A DNA stretch of 64,000 nt from Streptomyces tirandamycinicus (GTDB lineage Bacteria; Actinomycetota; Actinomycetes; Streptomycetales; Streptomycetaceae): contig NZ_CP029188.1 of the NCBI RefSeq assembly GCF_003097515.1, positions 4,041,001-4,105,000 on the forward strand. Direction: 5' to 3'. A program made the position numbers and the translations under genes. The notes below the pieces were generated by a model. It was not told the origin of the DNA. It saw only the letters and a list, made by a program, of their open reading frames with translations, and did no database searches. Shown one piece after another: positions 35,045 through 43,000 of this stretch (the first letter of the stretch is position 1; each line of letters opens with the position of its first letter).

Positions 35045-36445
35045 ATGACGTACGTATCAGCCGACCGCGCGCCAGGGCCGAGCCGCCGCTCGGCACTGGC
35101 CGGCCTCGTCGGCGGGGCGGCCGTACTGGCCGGGTGCACCTCGCCGGGGGCGAAGCCCGCGAACGCGCCGACGCCGAGCGGAGCCCGTTCGCCGCAGAGC
35201 CCGGCGGACGATCCGACGCCCGGTGTGATGACCCTGTTCAAGGAGCCGGCCTACAACTTCAGCTGCCTGTGGGCTCTCGGCGGGGCCGGGTTCAGCGCGG
35301 CGGAGGTGGGCGAGGTCCTCACCGCGGTGAACGCCGTCAACAAGGCCGGCCTCTCCGCGCAGACGTACGTCAAGACCTTCCGCGAGCTCGGCGACAAGGT
35401 GACGGGGCCGCCTCCGGGCAGCAAGCCCGACGACCAGACCACCCGCTTCCGTGCGCTGCGGGCCGCGCAGTACTACGCCCAGGCGCTGTTCTTCGTCCTC
35501 GGCTCGGACGACCCGGGCAGCGAGGAGGACCTCTACAAGGCGGGACGGGGCGCCTGGGACAGGTTCTGCGACCTGTGCGACCCGGCGCCGGTGAAGGCCA
35601 ACGTCCCCTACGGCACGACCCCGCTGCCGGTGTGGTTCTTCCGGCCGGACCCGTCGAACACCCGCCGCCCCACCGTGATCCTCACCAACGGCAGCGACGG
35701 GCAGAACGTCGACATGTGGACCTACGGCGTCGCGGCCGCCCTGGACCGCGGCTGGAACGCCCTGGTCTACGACGGCCCCGGTCAGGGCCAGTTGCTCTTC
35801 GTGGACCAGGTGGTCTTCACCCCCACCTGGGAGAAGGTCGTCGGACCCCTCGTCGACTGGCTGTCCGAGCGCCCCGACGTGGACCCCTCCAAGATCGGTC
35901 TCACCGGGCTGAGCATGGCCGGCGACCTGGCTCCCCGGGCCGCGGCGTTCGAGGACCGGATCGCGGCCCTGGTGGCGATGCCCGGCTGCGTGGAGCCGTG
36001 GCTGGGCTTCCCCGCGGAGGTCCGGGAGATCCTCACTCCGAGCAAGGAGGAGACGAACAGGATCTGGAACGAGGAGGTCGTTCCCGCGCTGTCCCCCGCG
36101 GACGCCGCGACGATGAAGAAGCGCATCGAGCCCTTCTCCGTCCCGGCGATGCTCGCGGCCCGCGAGGGCAGGATGTTCACCGACTTCTACACCCCCGCGA
36201 GGCGCATCCAGGCGCTGACGATCACCGACATCGTGCCGCGCATCAAGACGCCGACGCTGGTACTCGACTACGAGGACGAGCAGTTCTATCCGGGTCAGGC
36301 CCAGCAGATGTTCGACGCGCTGACCGCGCCCAAGGACTATGTGAAGCTCACCGCGGCCGAGGGCGCGCAGCTGCACTGCTCCCCGATGGCGCCGCAGGTG
36401 CACTGCGAGGTCGTGTTCGACTGGCTGCAGGGGACGCTGGGGTAG
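35045..36445 (+). CDS. Secreted alpha/beta-hydrolase lipoprotein (FrsA/DUF1100-like)
   Basis: This 466-aa protein begins with a twin-arginine-like signal (PSRRSALAGLVGG) and a lipobox ending LAGC at about residue 31, so it is probably a Tat-exported lipoprotein. The hydrolase core has an oxyanion region (TVILTNGSDGQ), nucleophile elbow GLSMAG, an acid in LVLDYEDEQFYPGQ and a late His (LHCSPM). It resembles FrsA/dihydropseudooxynicotine-hydrolase-type esterases; the substrate is unknown. A TACGTT eight bases before the ATG suggests a leaderless transcript. It is followed by a convergent small-gene pair. Confidence 0.8.
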   Translation: MTYVSADRAPGPSRRSALAGLVGGAAVLAGCTSPGAKPANAPTPSGARSPQSPADDPTPGVMTLFKEPAYNFSCLWALGGAGFSAAEVGEVLTAVNAVNKAGLSAQTYVKTFRELGDKVTGPPPGSKPDDQTTRFRALRAAQYYAQALFFVLGSDDPGSEEDLYKAGRGAWDRFCDLCDPAPVKANVPYGTTPLPVWFFRPDPSNTRRPTVILTNGSDGQNVDMWTYGVAAALDRGWNALVYDGPGQGQLLFVDQVVFTPTWEKVVGPLVDWLSERPDVDPSKIGLTGLSMAGDLAPRAAAFEDRIAALVAMPGCVEPWLGFPAEVREILTPSKEETNRIWNEEVVPALSPADAATMKKRIEPFSVPAMLAAREGRMFTDFYTPARRIQALTITDIVPRIKTPTLVLDYEDEQFYPGQAQQMFDALTAPKDYVKLTAAEGAQLHCSPMAPQVHCEVVFDWLQGTLG

Positions 36446-36562
36446 TCCCGCCGGACGAGCTCCCGGGCGGGCCGGGCGCTGCGGGGCGGGCCGGGAGCTG
36501 CCGGGCGTGTACGGCGCGAGGCCGGGTCCGCCCCGCCGTCGTGCGGGGCCCGGTCGCCCGGC

Positions 36563-36760
36563 TCAGTCGCCCGGCAGCAGGTCGAACACGTCGGCGGGCG
36601 GCGGGAAGTGAGATGCACAGCCGCGGCAGGCGTACACGTTCCATCCGGGACCGCTGGCGCTGTGGACCTCGTGCACCACGACGGGATCGTCCGTGATCCG
36701 CTCGCAGCGCACGCACATGCGCACGGGCGGCGGCAGTTCCGGGGAGCGGTCGTGGCTCAT
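36563..36760 (-). CDS. Small zinc-ribbon-like protein
   Basis: This 65-aa protein (MSHDRSPELPPPVRMCVRCE...) carries two CxxC pairs (CVRC and CRGC) about 30 residues apart and should bind zinc. Its ATG overlaps the TGA of the upstream gene by four bases (ATGA), so the two are translated together. Small proteins of this type are found next to GntR regulators in many Streptomyces chromosomes. The function is unknown; a regulatory or protein-binding role is a guess. Confidence 0.7.
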   Translation of the reverse strand: MSHDRSPELPPPVRMCVRCERITDDPVVVHEVHSASGPGWNVYACRGCASHFPPPADVFDLLPGD

Positions 36761-36990
36761 GCGGCGAACTCGTGGAGGAGGGCGTCGCCAAGGTAGGGGC
36801 GTACCAACGCGCCCGCGTTTCCGTCGAGCGGTCCGTCGAGGCCGTACGGGCTGCGATGCGCGGGCAGGCGCGGTGCCGGGCGCGCGACCGGCGCGGACGG
36901 GGGAGTGCCGCCGGGGTTCGCTCCTGGAGGGAAGCGCCGGTCCAGCCAACGCCGCATCCGTGCGGCGAGGTGGAGGATGAGGTCGGTCAC
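36757..36990 (-). CDS. Small hypothetical protein upstream of the zinc-ribbon gene
   Basis: This 77-aa protein has an amphipathic N-terminus (MTDLILHLAARMRRWLDRRF), a Pro-rich middle and a conserved-looking PYGLDGPLDGNAGALVRPYL segment. The latter is recognised from a Streptomyces family, often longer, of unknown function in which the motif precedes a C-terminal helical part that is missing here. GTG start at 36990 behind AAGGAGCC. First gene of a two-gene minus-strand operon facing the GntR gene across 177 nt. Confidence 0.7.
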   Translation of the reverse strand: MTDLILHLAARMRRWLDRRFPPGANPGGTPPSAPVARPAPRLPAHRSPYGLDGPLDGNAGALVRPYLGDALLHEFAA

Positions 36991-37091
36991 GTCATCGGCT
37001 CCTTGGTTCCCGTAGTCGGTTGATGGCCACGTCCCCGAGACGGCTGCATCCGTCGCCGGGGCTCTCCTGGGTCGACGCTAGAGGTGAGATT

Positions 37092-37105
37092 TATAGATGT
37101 CTATA
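37092..37105. promoter_or_regulatory. Operator-like palindrome between the divergent small operon and the GntR gene
   Basis: TATAGA-TG-TCTATA is a perfect 6-bp inverted repeat in an AT-rich island within 70% GC surroundings, 62 nt before the GntR start. It is the obvious candidate site for the small GntR protein and may overlap a -10 box on either strand. Confidence 0.65.
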
Positions 37106-37167
37106 GAGAACATGCGACGTAAGCTTCTGTGTTCGGATGGCCGCGACTGTGTACGGTCACCCGGGTG

Positions 37168-37413
37168 ATGGAGTACGACCCGACCCGCCCCAAGTGGGTG
37201 CAGATCGCCGACGTGATCCGAGAGCGCATCGCCACCGGCGAGTACCCGCCGCGTCATCGCATCTCCGAGATGCAGATGGAGGAGGAGTTCGGCGTCGCGC
37301 GGATCACGGTGCGCAAGGCGACGGCAGCCCTCCGGGACGAGGGGCTGATCACCACGGCACACGGCATGGGCTCCTTCGTCACCGACCGGGGTGCAACCGA
37401 CGCGTCCCGCTGA
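37168..37413 (+). CDS. Short GntR-family transcriptional regulator
   Basis: This 81-aa protein is little more than a GntR winged-helix domain: PKWVQIADVIRERIATGEYPP, then recognition helix EEEFGVARITVRKATAALRDEGL and wing AHGMGSFV. It has no ligand-binding domain, unlike ordinary GntR proteins. The ATG at 37168 (MEYDPTRPKW) is chosen; a GTG lies just before it. It is divergent from the two small genes and probably controls them and itself through the palindrome at 37092-37105. Such units recur in mobile or accessory Streptomyces DNA. Confidence 0.85.
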   Translation: MEYDPTRPKWVQIADVIRERIATGEYPPRHRISEMQMEEEFGVARITVRKATAALRDEGLITTAHGMGSFVTDRGATDASR

Positions 37414-37416
37414 CGG

Positions 37417-38364
37417 TCACGCCCCCGCCGGCCTCCGCATCGCGCGGCGCTGGCGGGACCACAGCCACTTCTGGACGAACAGCGTCAGTGTTCCCGCGAG
37501 GATGATCCCGAGCAGGTTTAGCAGCAGTTGCAGGCTGGAGCCCCACGCCTGCCCGTAAGCTTCGTAGCTGAGCGCCACCGCCGCGTTCGCTCCCGCCGGA
37601 ACCGTCGTCACCGAGATGGCGACCCCGACCAGCGCCCCGGACTTGGCGGACGTCAGCGACAGGGTGCCGGCGACGCCCGCCAGGACGGCGACGACGAACG
37701 AGAACAAGTCCGGGTCGTAGATGAACGCCGTGTTCGGACGGTCGGCGCGCAGCATCGAGGACTCGAACAGCCCGGCGCCGGTCATGAAGAGACTGAAGAG
37801 CACCGTGACCGCCATGGCCACCGCGAAGCCCACCACCAGCGCCACCAGCGAGCGCAGCGCGAGCCGGGGGAGGCGCTGCACCACCGCCGTGCTGAAGCCC
37901 GCGAGCGGGCCGAACTCCGGGCCGACGGCCATCGCGCCCACGATCAGGATCGCGTTGTCCAGCACCACACCGCACGCCGCGATCATGGTCGCCAGCGTCA
38001 GGAACGCCAGGTAGGTGACGGAGAGCGTCGACTCCTCGTGGGTCGCGTCGGTCAGCTGCTCCCACAGCACCGCGTCCGCGGGCTCGCCCGGTGCCTGCCG
38101 CTCCGCCTCGTCCGCCCGCGTGGACAGCGACAGGTCGACGCTTTCCACCGAGATCGCGCCCTCGCGGTCCAGCCCCAGCTCCCGCAGGCCGCCGATCAGT
38201 TCGTCCCCGGCCTCGCGGGCGACGTCGCACAGCACCAGGTCGCCCGACGGGTTGCGGGCGGCGCCGGTGAGCACCACGAGGTGTGTCGTGCCCACCGTCT
38301 TCTCGATGGTGTGGACGACCCGCTCGGTGCGGTCGGGCGGGACGATCAGACGCAGGTGCAGCAC
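37417..38364 (-). CDS. DUF389 family membrane protein
   Basis: This 315-aa protein has an N-terminal soluble domain of about 115 residues (VLHLRLIVPPDRTERVV..., GDLVLCDVAREAGDELIGGL) and then six or so hydrophobic helices (for example LAFLTLATMIAACGVVLDNAI, SLVALVVGFAVAMAVTVLF). The IVGAMAVGPEFGPLAG stretch is the family hallmark. The role is unknown; it is annotated elsewhere as TIGR00341/'putative hydrophobic domain'. The GTG at 38364 with GAGGAGCC upstream is selected. It is convergent with the GntR gene with only 3 nt between stops and lies just downstream of coaA. Confidence 0.85.
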   Translation of the reverse strand: MLHLRLIVPPDRTERVVHTIEKTVGTTHLVVLTGAARNPSGDLVLCDVAREAGDELIGGLRELGLDREGAISVESVDLSLSTRADEAERQAPGEPADAVLWEQLTDATHEESTLSVTYLAFLTLATMIAACGVVLDNAILIVGAMAVGPEFGPLAGFSTAVVQRLPRLALRSLVALVVGFAVAMAVTVLFSLFMTGAGLFESSMLRADRPNTAFIYDPDLFSFVVAVLAGVAGTLSLTSAKSGALVGVAISVTTVPAGANAAVALSYEAYGQAWGSSLQLLLNLLGIILAGTLTLFVQKWLWSRQRRAMRRPAGA

Positions 38365-38425
38365 GCGGACGGCTCCTCGGCGGTCTTCCGGTCGGGCCGT
38401 CCGGCCGGTACGGCGGGCGGCGGGC

Positions 38426-39418
38426 TCAGAGCTTGCGCAGGGACAGCCGCTGGACCTTGTGGTCGGGGCCCTTGCGCAGGACCAGGGTGGCACGCCCGCG
38501 CGTCGGGGCCACGTTCTCCTGCAGATTGACGCCGTTGATCGTCCGCCACATCGTCCGCGCGTAGTCCAGCGCCTCCTCCTCGGAGACCTGGGTGTACTTG
38601 CGGAAGTACGAGGACGGGTTCTGGAACGCGGTCTCGCGCAGCTTGCGGAAGCGGCTGAGGTACCAGCGCTCGATGTCCTCCGGCCGCGCGTCCACGTACA
38701 CGGAGAAGTCGAAGTAGTCGGCGAGACCGACCCGGGTGCGGCCGTCCTTGCCGGGCAGCGCGGGCTGGAGGACGTTGAGGCCCTCGACGATCAGGATGTC
38801 CGGGCGGCGCACGGTCAGCCGCTCACCGGGGACGATGTCGTAGATGAGGTGCGAGTAGACCGGCGCGGACACCTCGTCCTTGCCGGCCTTGATGTCGGCG
38901 ACGAAACGGGTCAGGGCGCGGCGGTCGTACGACTCGGGAAAGCCCTTCCTCGACATCAGCCCCCGGTCCTGGAGCTCCTTCATCGGGTAGAGGAACCCGT
39001 CGGTGGTGACCAGTTCGACCCGCGGGTGCTCGGGCCAGCGGGCGAGCAGCGCCTGCAGCAGCCGGGCCACCGTGGACTTGCCGACGGCGACGGAGCCCGC
39101 GACGCCTATGACGAACGGGGTGCCGCGCTGGGTGCCGTGGCCGTTGCCCGCCTCGCCGAGGAAGGTGTTCAGGGCGCCGCGCAGGTTGGCGGTGGCCCCG
39201 ACGTACAGGTTGAGCAGTCGGGACAGCGGCAGATAGATGTCCCGCACCTCGTCGAGGTCGATGACGTCGCCGAGGCCGCGGAGCCGTTCGACCTCGGCGG
39301 CGGTCAGCGGCAGCGGCGTCTTCTCGCGGAGTGCGCTCCACTCCTCGCGGGTCAGGTCGACGTACGGGGACGCCTCGGCCCGTTCGGCCCTGCGGCTTCG
39401 TGGCGGCGAAGTGATCAC
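38426..39418 (-). CDS. coaA: Type I pantothenate kinase
   Basis: This 330-aa enzyme phosphorylates pantothenate with ATP, the first and controlling step of CoA synthesis. P-loop GVAGSVAVGKST, then TTDGFLYP, the pantothenate-binding region and FQNPSSYFRKY are visible, as in E. coli CoaA. GTG start at 39418 (read MITSPPRSRRAER). The DUF389 gene follows 61 nt downstream on the same strand. acpS, which consumes CoA, is 3 kb away. Feedback inhibition by CoA is known for the family. Confidence 0.94.
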   Translation of the reverse strand: MITSPPRSRRAERAEASPYVDLTREEWSALREKTPLPLTAAEVERLRGLGDVIDLDEVRDIYLPLSRLLNLYVGATANLRGALNTFLGEAGNGHGTQRGTPFVIGVAGSVAVGKSTVARLLQALLARWPEHPRVELVTTDGFLYPMKELQDRGLMSRKGFPESYDRRALTRFVADIKAGKDEVSAPVYSHLIYDIVPGERLTVRRPDILIVEGLNVLQPALPGKDGRTRVGLADYFDFSVYVDARPEDIERWYLSRFRKLRETAFQNPSSYFRKYTQVSEEEALDYARTMWRTINGVNLQENVAPTRGRATLVLRKGPDHKVQRLSLRKL

Positions 39419-39597
39419 ATGGCCATTGTCGGTGCTGGGGGCGCGGCGTGGGGGGTGGGCTCGGTCACGCGGGGCCCCGGACCCGGCCCCGGACGATCAC
39501 ATGAGGGTCACGGTTCGGGCGGCGTCGCACCCTGCATGATCGCTCTGTCGCCGGGCGGCCATATCGTGTTCACATCAATCACACAGAAAGAACCCTC

Positions 39598-40401
39598 ATG
39601 CGAACCTCCGCCGCCCGCCGTACCGCCGTTGCCGTCACCGCCGTCTCCCTGGCCCTGCTCACCGCCTGCAGCGGCGGCGGGACCAACGAGGGCGGTGACA
39701 AGGGCAAGGCCGGGTCCCCGGCCGCCGCCGAGCCCGCGGCCAAGGCGCTGACCGCCACCGAGCTGGAGAAGCTCGCCCTGGCCGAGGGGGAGGTCAAGGG
39801 CCACAAGGTCACCAAGGCCGGGCCCGAGGACGAGGTCCCCGGCGGCCAGGTCGTCGCCGACAAGGCCGAGTGCAAGCCGCTCGCCGACGCCGTGGCAACC
39901 GTGCCGCTCGGGGACGCGAAGGCGACCGTCAAGCGCAAGGTGGTCGAGGAGCCGAAGAAGAAGGACGACGCGGCGGCCGACCTGGGCGACCTGGGCGACC
40001 TGACGGACGAGGACGTGGAGGAGGCGCTCAATTCGGCCTTCGACCTGACCGCCACGATGGTCTCCGTCTCCTCCTACGACGGCAAGGGCGCCGAGGAGGC
40101 CGTCGCCGGTCTGCGGACCGCTGCCCGCGCCTGCGCGGGTGGCTTCGGCATGACGATGGGCACCGACAAGTCGAAGATCGTCAAGGTGGAGGAGATCAAG
40201 GTGTCGGGCGGGCAGGAGGCCACCGCCTGGGCGCTGTTGTCCGAGCAGGAGGGCGAGAAGATGCCGCACAAGGTGGTGCTGGTGCGCCAGGGTGCGACCC
40301 TCGCCTCGTTCTCCTCCTTCAACCTCGGTTCCATCGCTTCGGGCAAGGACTTCCCGCTGCCCACCGCCGTCATCGACGCCCAGGCCGCGAAGCTCGGCTG
40401 A
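39598..40401 (+). CDS. Putative lipoprotein of unknown function
   Basis: This 267-aa protein has a signal peptide (RTAVAVTAVSLALLTAC) with lipobox LTAC at about residues 21-24, a Gly/Lys/Ala-rich linker, then an acidic and lysine-rich domain with Cys in ADKAECKPLA and TAARACAGGF that may pair. Several similar short lipoproteins are known in Streptomyces; none is characterised. ATG at 39598. Divergent from coaA over 179 nt and upstream of glmS. Confidence 0.75.
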   Translation: MRTSAARRTAVAVTAVSLALLTACSGGGTNEGGDKGKAGSPAAAEPAAKALTATELEKLALAEGEVKGHKVTKAGPEDEVPGGQVVADKAECKPLADAVATVPLGDAKATVKRKVVEEPKKKDDAAADLGDLGDLTDEDVEEALNSAFDLTATMVSVSSYDGKGAEEAVAGLRTAARACAGGFGMTMGTDKSKIVKVEEIKVSGGQEATAWALLSEQEGEKMPHKVVLVRQGATLASFSSFNLGSIASGKDFPLPTAVIDAQAAKLG

Positions 40402-40490
40402 CCGGCTCCGCCAACGGCCGCACGACCGGCCGGCGGCGGGCCGCCGCGCTCACGTGCCCCGCGACTGCGGCGAGCGGGGCGCCGGAGTCG

Positions 40491-40496
40491 TAGGCT
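40491..40496 (+). promoter_or_regulatory. glmS -10 box implying a leaderless transcript
   Basis: TAGGCT ends 6 nt before the glmS ATG, and no Shine-Dalgarno sequence is present. This is the spacing expected if transcription begins at the start codon. The -35 region is poor. Confidence 0.45.
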
Positions 40497-40502
40497 GCCG
40501 CC

Positions 40503-42350
40503 ATGTGCGGAATCGTGGGTTACGTGGGAGCGCAGTCCGCGCTCGATGTCGTCATCGCCGGGCTCAAGCGGCTGGAATACCGGGGCTACGACTCGGCGGG
40601 CGTGGCCGTCCTCGCCGACGGAGGGCTGGCCGCCGCCAAGAAGGCCGGGAAGCTGCTCAACCTGGAGAAGGAGCTCACCGACCGTCCGCTGCCGAGCGGC
40701 TCCACCGGCATCGGGCACACGAGGTGGGCCACCCACGGCGGCCCCACCGACGCCAACGCCCATCCGCACCTGGACAACGCCGGGCGGGTCGCCGTCGTCC
40801 ACAACGGCATCATCGAGAACTTCGCCGCACTGCGGGCCGAGCTGACCGAGCGCGGCCACGACCTCGCCTCCGAGACGGACACCGAGGTCGTGGCCCATCT
40901 GCTCGCCGAGGAGTTCTCGTCCTGCGGTGAACTCGCCGAGGCCATGCGGCTGGTGTGCCGGCGGCTGCACGGTGCGTTCACGCTGGTCGCCGTCCACGCG
41001 GACGAGCCGGACGTCGTCGTCGGCGCCCGGCGCAACTCCCCCCTCGTCGTCGGCGTCGGCGACGGCGAGGCGTTCCTGGCCTCGGACGTCGCGGCGTTCA
41101 TCGCCCACACCCGCTCGGCCATCGAACTCGGGCAGGACCAGGTCGTCGAACTCCGGCGCGACGGCGTCACGGTGACCGACTTCGACGGCGCGCCCGCCGA
41201 CGTGCGCTCGTACCACGTGGACTGGGACGCCTCGGCCGCCGAGAAGGGCGGCTACGACTACTTCATGCTCAAGGAGATCGCCGAGCAGCCGAAGGCCGTC
41301 GCCGACACGCTGCTCGGCCGGATCGACGAGGACGGTTCGCTCACGCTCGACGAGGTGCGGATCCCCGCCGCGGTGCTGCGGGAGGCGCAGAAGGTGGTCA
41401 TCGTGGCGTGCGGCACGGCGTTCCACGCCGGGCTCATCGCCAAGTACGCCATCGAGCACTGGACGAGGATCCCGTGCGAGGTGGAGCTGGCGAGCGAGTT
41501 CCGCTACCGCGACCCGATCCTCGACCAGCGCACCCTCGTCGTCGCCATCTCGCAGTCCGGCGAGACCATGGACACGCTCATGGCGCTGCGCCACGCCCGC
41601 GAGCAGGGCGCGAAGGTCCTCGCCATCTGCAACACCAACGGCTCCACCATCCCGCGCGAGTCGGACGCCGTGCTCTACACGCACGCCGGGCCGGAGGTCG
41701 CGGTCGCCTCGACCAAGGCGTTCCTGACCCAGCTCGTCGCGTGCTACCTGGTGGCGCTGTACCTCGGGCAGGTGCGCGGCACCAAGTGGGGCGACGAGAT
41801 CCGGGCCGTCATCCGGGACCTCTCGCAGATCGCCACCCAGGTGGAGCAGGTCCTCGCCACCATGGAACCGGTGCGCGAGCTGGCCCGCTCGCTGGCCCGC
41901 AAGAACACGGTGCTCTTCCTCGGCCGGCACGTCGGCTACCCGGTGGCCCTGGAAGGCGCGCTGAAGCTGAAGGAACTCGCCTACATGCACGCCGAGGGCT
42001 TCGCGGCCGGCGAGCTCAAGCACGGCCCCATCGCCCTGATCGAGAACGACGTGCCGGTGGTCATCGTCGTGCCGTCGCCGCGCAGCCGGTCCGTGCTGCA
42101 CGACAAGATCGTGTCCAACATCCAGGAGATCCGGGCCCGCGGCGCGCGCACCATCGTGATCGCCGAGGAGGGGGACACGGCGGTCGAGACCTACGCCGAC
42201 CATCTGATCCGCATTCCGCAGACCCCGGCGCTGCTCCAGCCGATGGTGGCGACCGTGCCGCTCCAGGTGTTCGCCTGCGAACTCGCCACCGCCCGGGGCA
42301 ACGAGGTGGACCAGCCGCGCAACCTGGCGAAGTCGGTCACCGTCGAATGA
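40503..42350 (+). CDS. glmS: Glutamine-fructose-6-phosphate aminotransferase (isomerizing)
   Basis: This 615-aa enzyme makes glucosamine-6-phosphate from fructose-6-phosphate and glutamine. The N-terminal class II glutaminase begins MCGIVGYVGAQSALDV, so Cys1 becomes the nucleophile after Met removal. Two SIS sugar-isomerase domains follow (VACGTAFHAG, ISQSGETMDTLMALRHA), and the C-terminus ends DQPRNLAKSVTVE, the conserved active-site tail. Its ATGA stop overlaps the acpS start by four bases. No glmS ribozyme-like leader is possible because there is essentially no leader. Confidence 0.96.
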   Translation: MCGIVGYVGAQSALDVVIAGLKRLEYRGYDSAGVAVLADGGLAAAKKAGKLLNLEKELTDRPLPSGSTGIGHTRWATHGGPTDANAHPHLDNAGRVAVVHNGIIENFAALRAELTERGHDLASETDTEVVAHLLAEEFSSCGELAEAMRLVCRRLHGAFTLVAVHADEPDVVVGARRNSPLVVGVGDGEAFLASDVAAFIAHTRSAIELGQDQVVELRRDGVTVTDFDGAPADVRSYHVDWDASAAEKGGYDYFMLKEIAEQPKAVADTLLGRIDEDGSLTLDEVRIPAAVLREAQKVVIVACGTAFHAGLIAKYAIEHWTRIPCEVELASEFRYRDPILDQRTLVVAISQSGETMDTLMALRHAREQGAKVLAICNTNGSTIPRESDAVLYTHAGPEVAVASTKAFLTQLVACYLVALYLGQVRGTKWGDEIRAVIRDLSQIATQVEQVLATMEPVRELARSLARKNTVLFLGRHVGYPVALEGALKLKELAYMHAEGFAAGELKHGPIALIENDVPVVIVVPSPRSRSVLHDKIVSNIQEIRARGARTIVIAEEGDTAVETYADHLIRIPQTPALLQPMVATVPLQVFACELATARGNEVDQPRNLAKSVTVE

Positions 42351-42715
42351 TCGTCGGGGTGGGGATCGACGTAGCCGAGATCGACCGCTTCGAGGAGGCG
42401 ATGCGCCGGACGCCGGCGATGGCGGACCGGCTCTTCCTCCGGAGCGAACTGCTCCTCCCGAGCGGCGAACGGCGCGGAATCGCCTCCCTCGCGGCCCGCT
42501 TCGCCGCGAAGGAGGCCGTCGCGAAGGCGCTGGGCGCGCCGGCGGGACTGCTCTGGACGGACTGCGAGGTCTGGGTCGAGGACTCGGGCCGGCCGCGTCT
42601 GCGCGTCACCGGCACGGTGGCGGCGGCGGCGCGTGAGCGGGGGGTGCGGTCGTGGCACCTCTCGCTCAGCCATGACGCCGGGGTGGCGTCGGCGATGGTG
42701 GTCGCGGAGGGGTAG
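42347..42715 (+). CDS. acpS: Holo-[acyl-carrier-protein] synthase
   Basis: This 122-aa enzyme transfers 4'-phosphopantetheine from CoA to apo-ACP. The magnesium-binding residues are D8 in GVGIDVAEIDRF and the Glu of FAAKEAVAKALG. The C-terminal SLSHDAGVASAMVVAE is typical. It is translationally coupled to glmS (ATGA overlap), a common actinobacterial arrangement. The product of coaA's pathway is its substrate. Confidence 0.95.
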   Translation: MIVGVGIDVAEIDRFEEAMRRTPAMADRLFLRSELLLPSGERRGIASLAARFAAKEAVAKALGAPAGLLWTDCEVWVEDSGRPRLRVTGTVAAAARERGVRSWHLSLSHDAGVASAMVVAEG

Positions 42716-42780
42716 CGGCGGATCGCGCCCGCCGGACCACCGCGGCGTTCCACACGGTGGTACGCGGGCGCTCCCCGCCG

Positions 42781-42960
42781 GACCCGCCGGACGCGCCGCA
42801 CCCGCCGCACCCGCTGTACGCGCCGCACCCGCCGCGACCACGGTGCCGAGCGGGTGGACGCCGCCGGGCCCGCCGCACCGGCGGCGTCTCGCGCGGTGGT
42901 ACGCCGCCTGACCCGCCGCACCCGCGACGCCGAGCCCGGCGGACGCCTCCGCACCCGCAA
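42781..42960 (+). repeat. Degenerate 9-nt cgccgcacc-type repeats between acpS and nnrD/E
   Basis: The 285-nt gap is dominated by imperfect, scattered copies of ccgccgcac and variants, with strong C over G skew on the plus strand. They read as ...RRTRRTRR... or ...PPHPPHPPH... but no start signal or family match supports a gene. Confidence 0.5.
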
Positions 42961-43000
42961 CGCCGAGCGCGACGCACGCGCGCACGGCATGCTTCTGAGC

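Noticed and set aside
40440..40502. glmS ribozyme or riboswitch upstream of glmS
   Set aside because: The likely promoter -10 box is 6 nt before the ATG, leaving no room for a leader RNA.
42854..43000. Extended N-terminus for the NAD(P)HX repair gene
   Set aside because: The upstream in-frame codons lie in the 9-nt repeat cluster and read as Arg/Thr/Ala repeats; homology begins at MRHAYSVDTVRAAE (43001).
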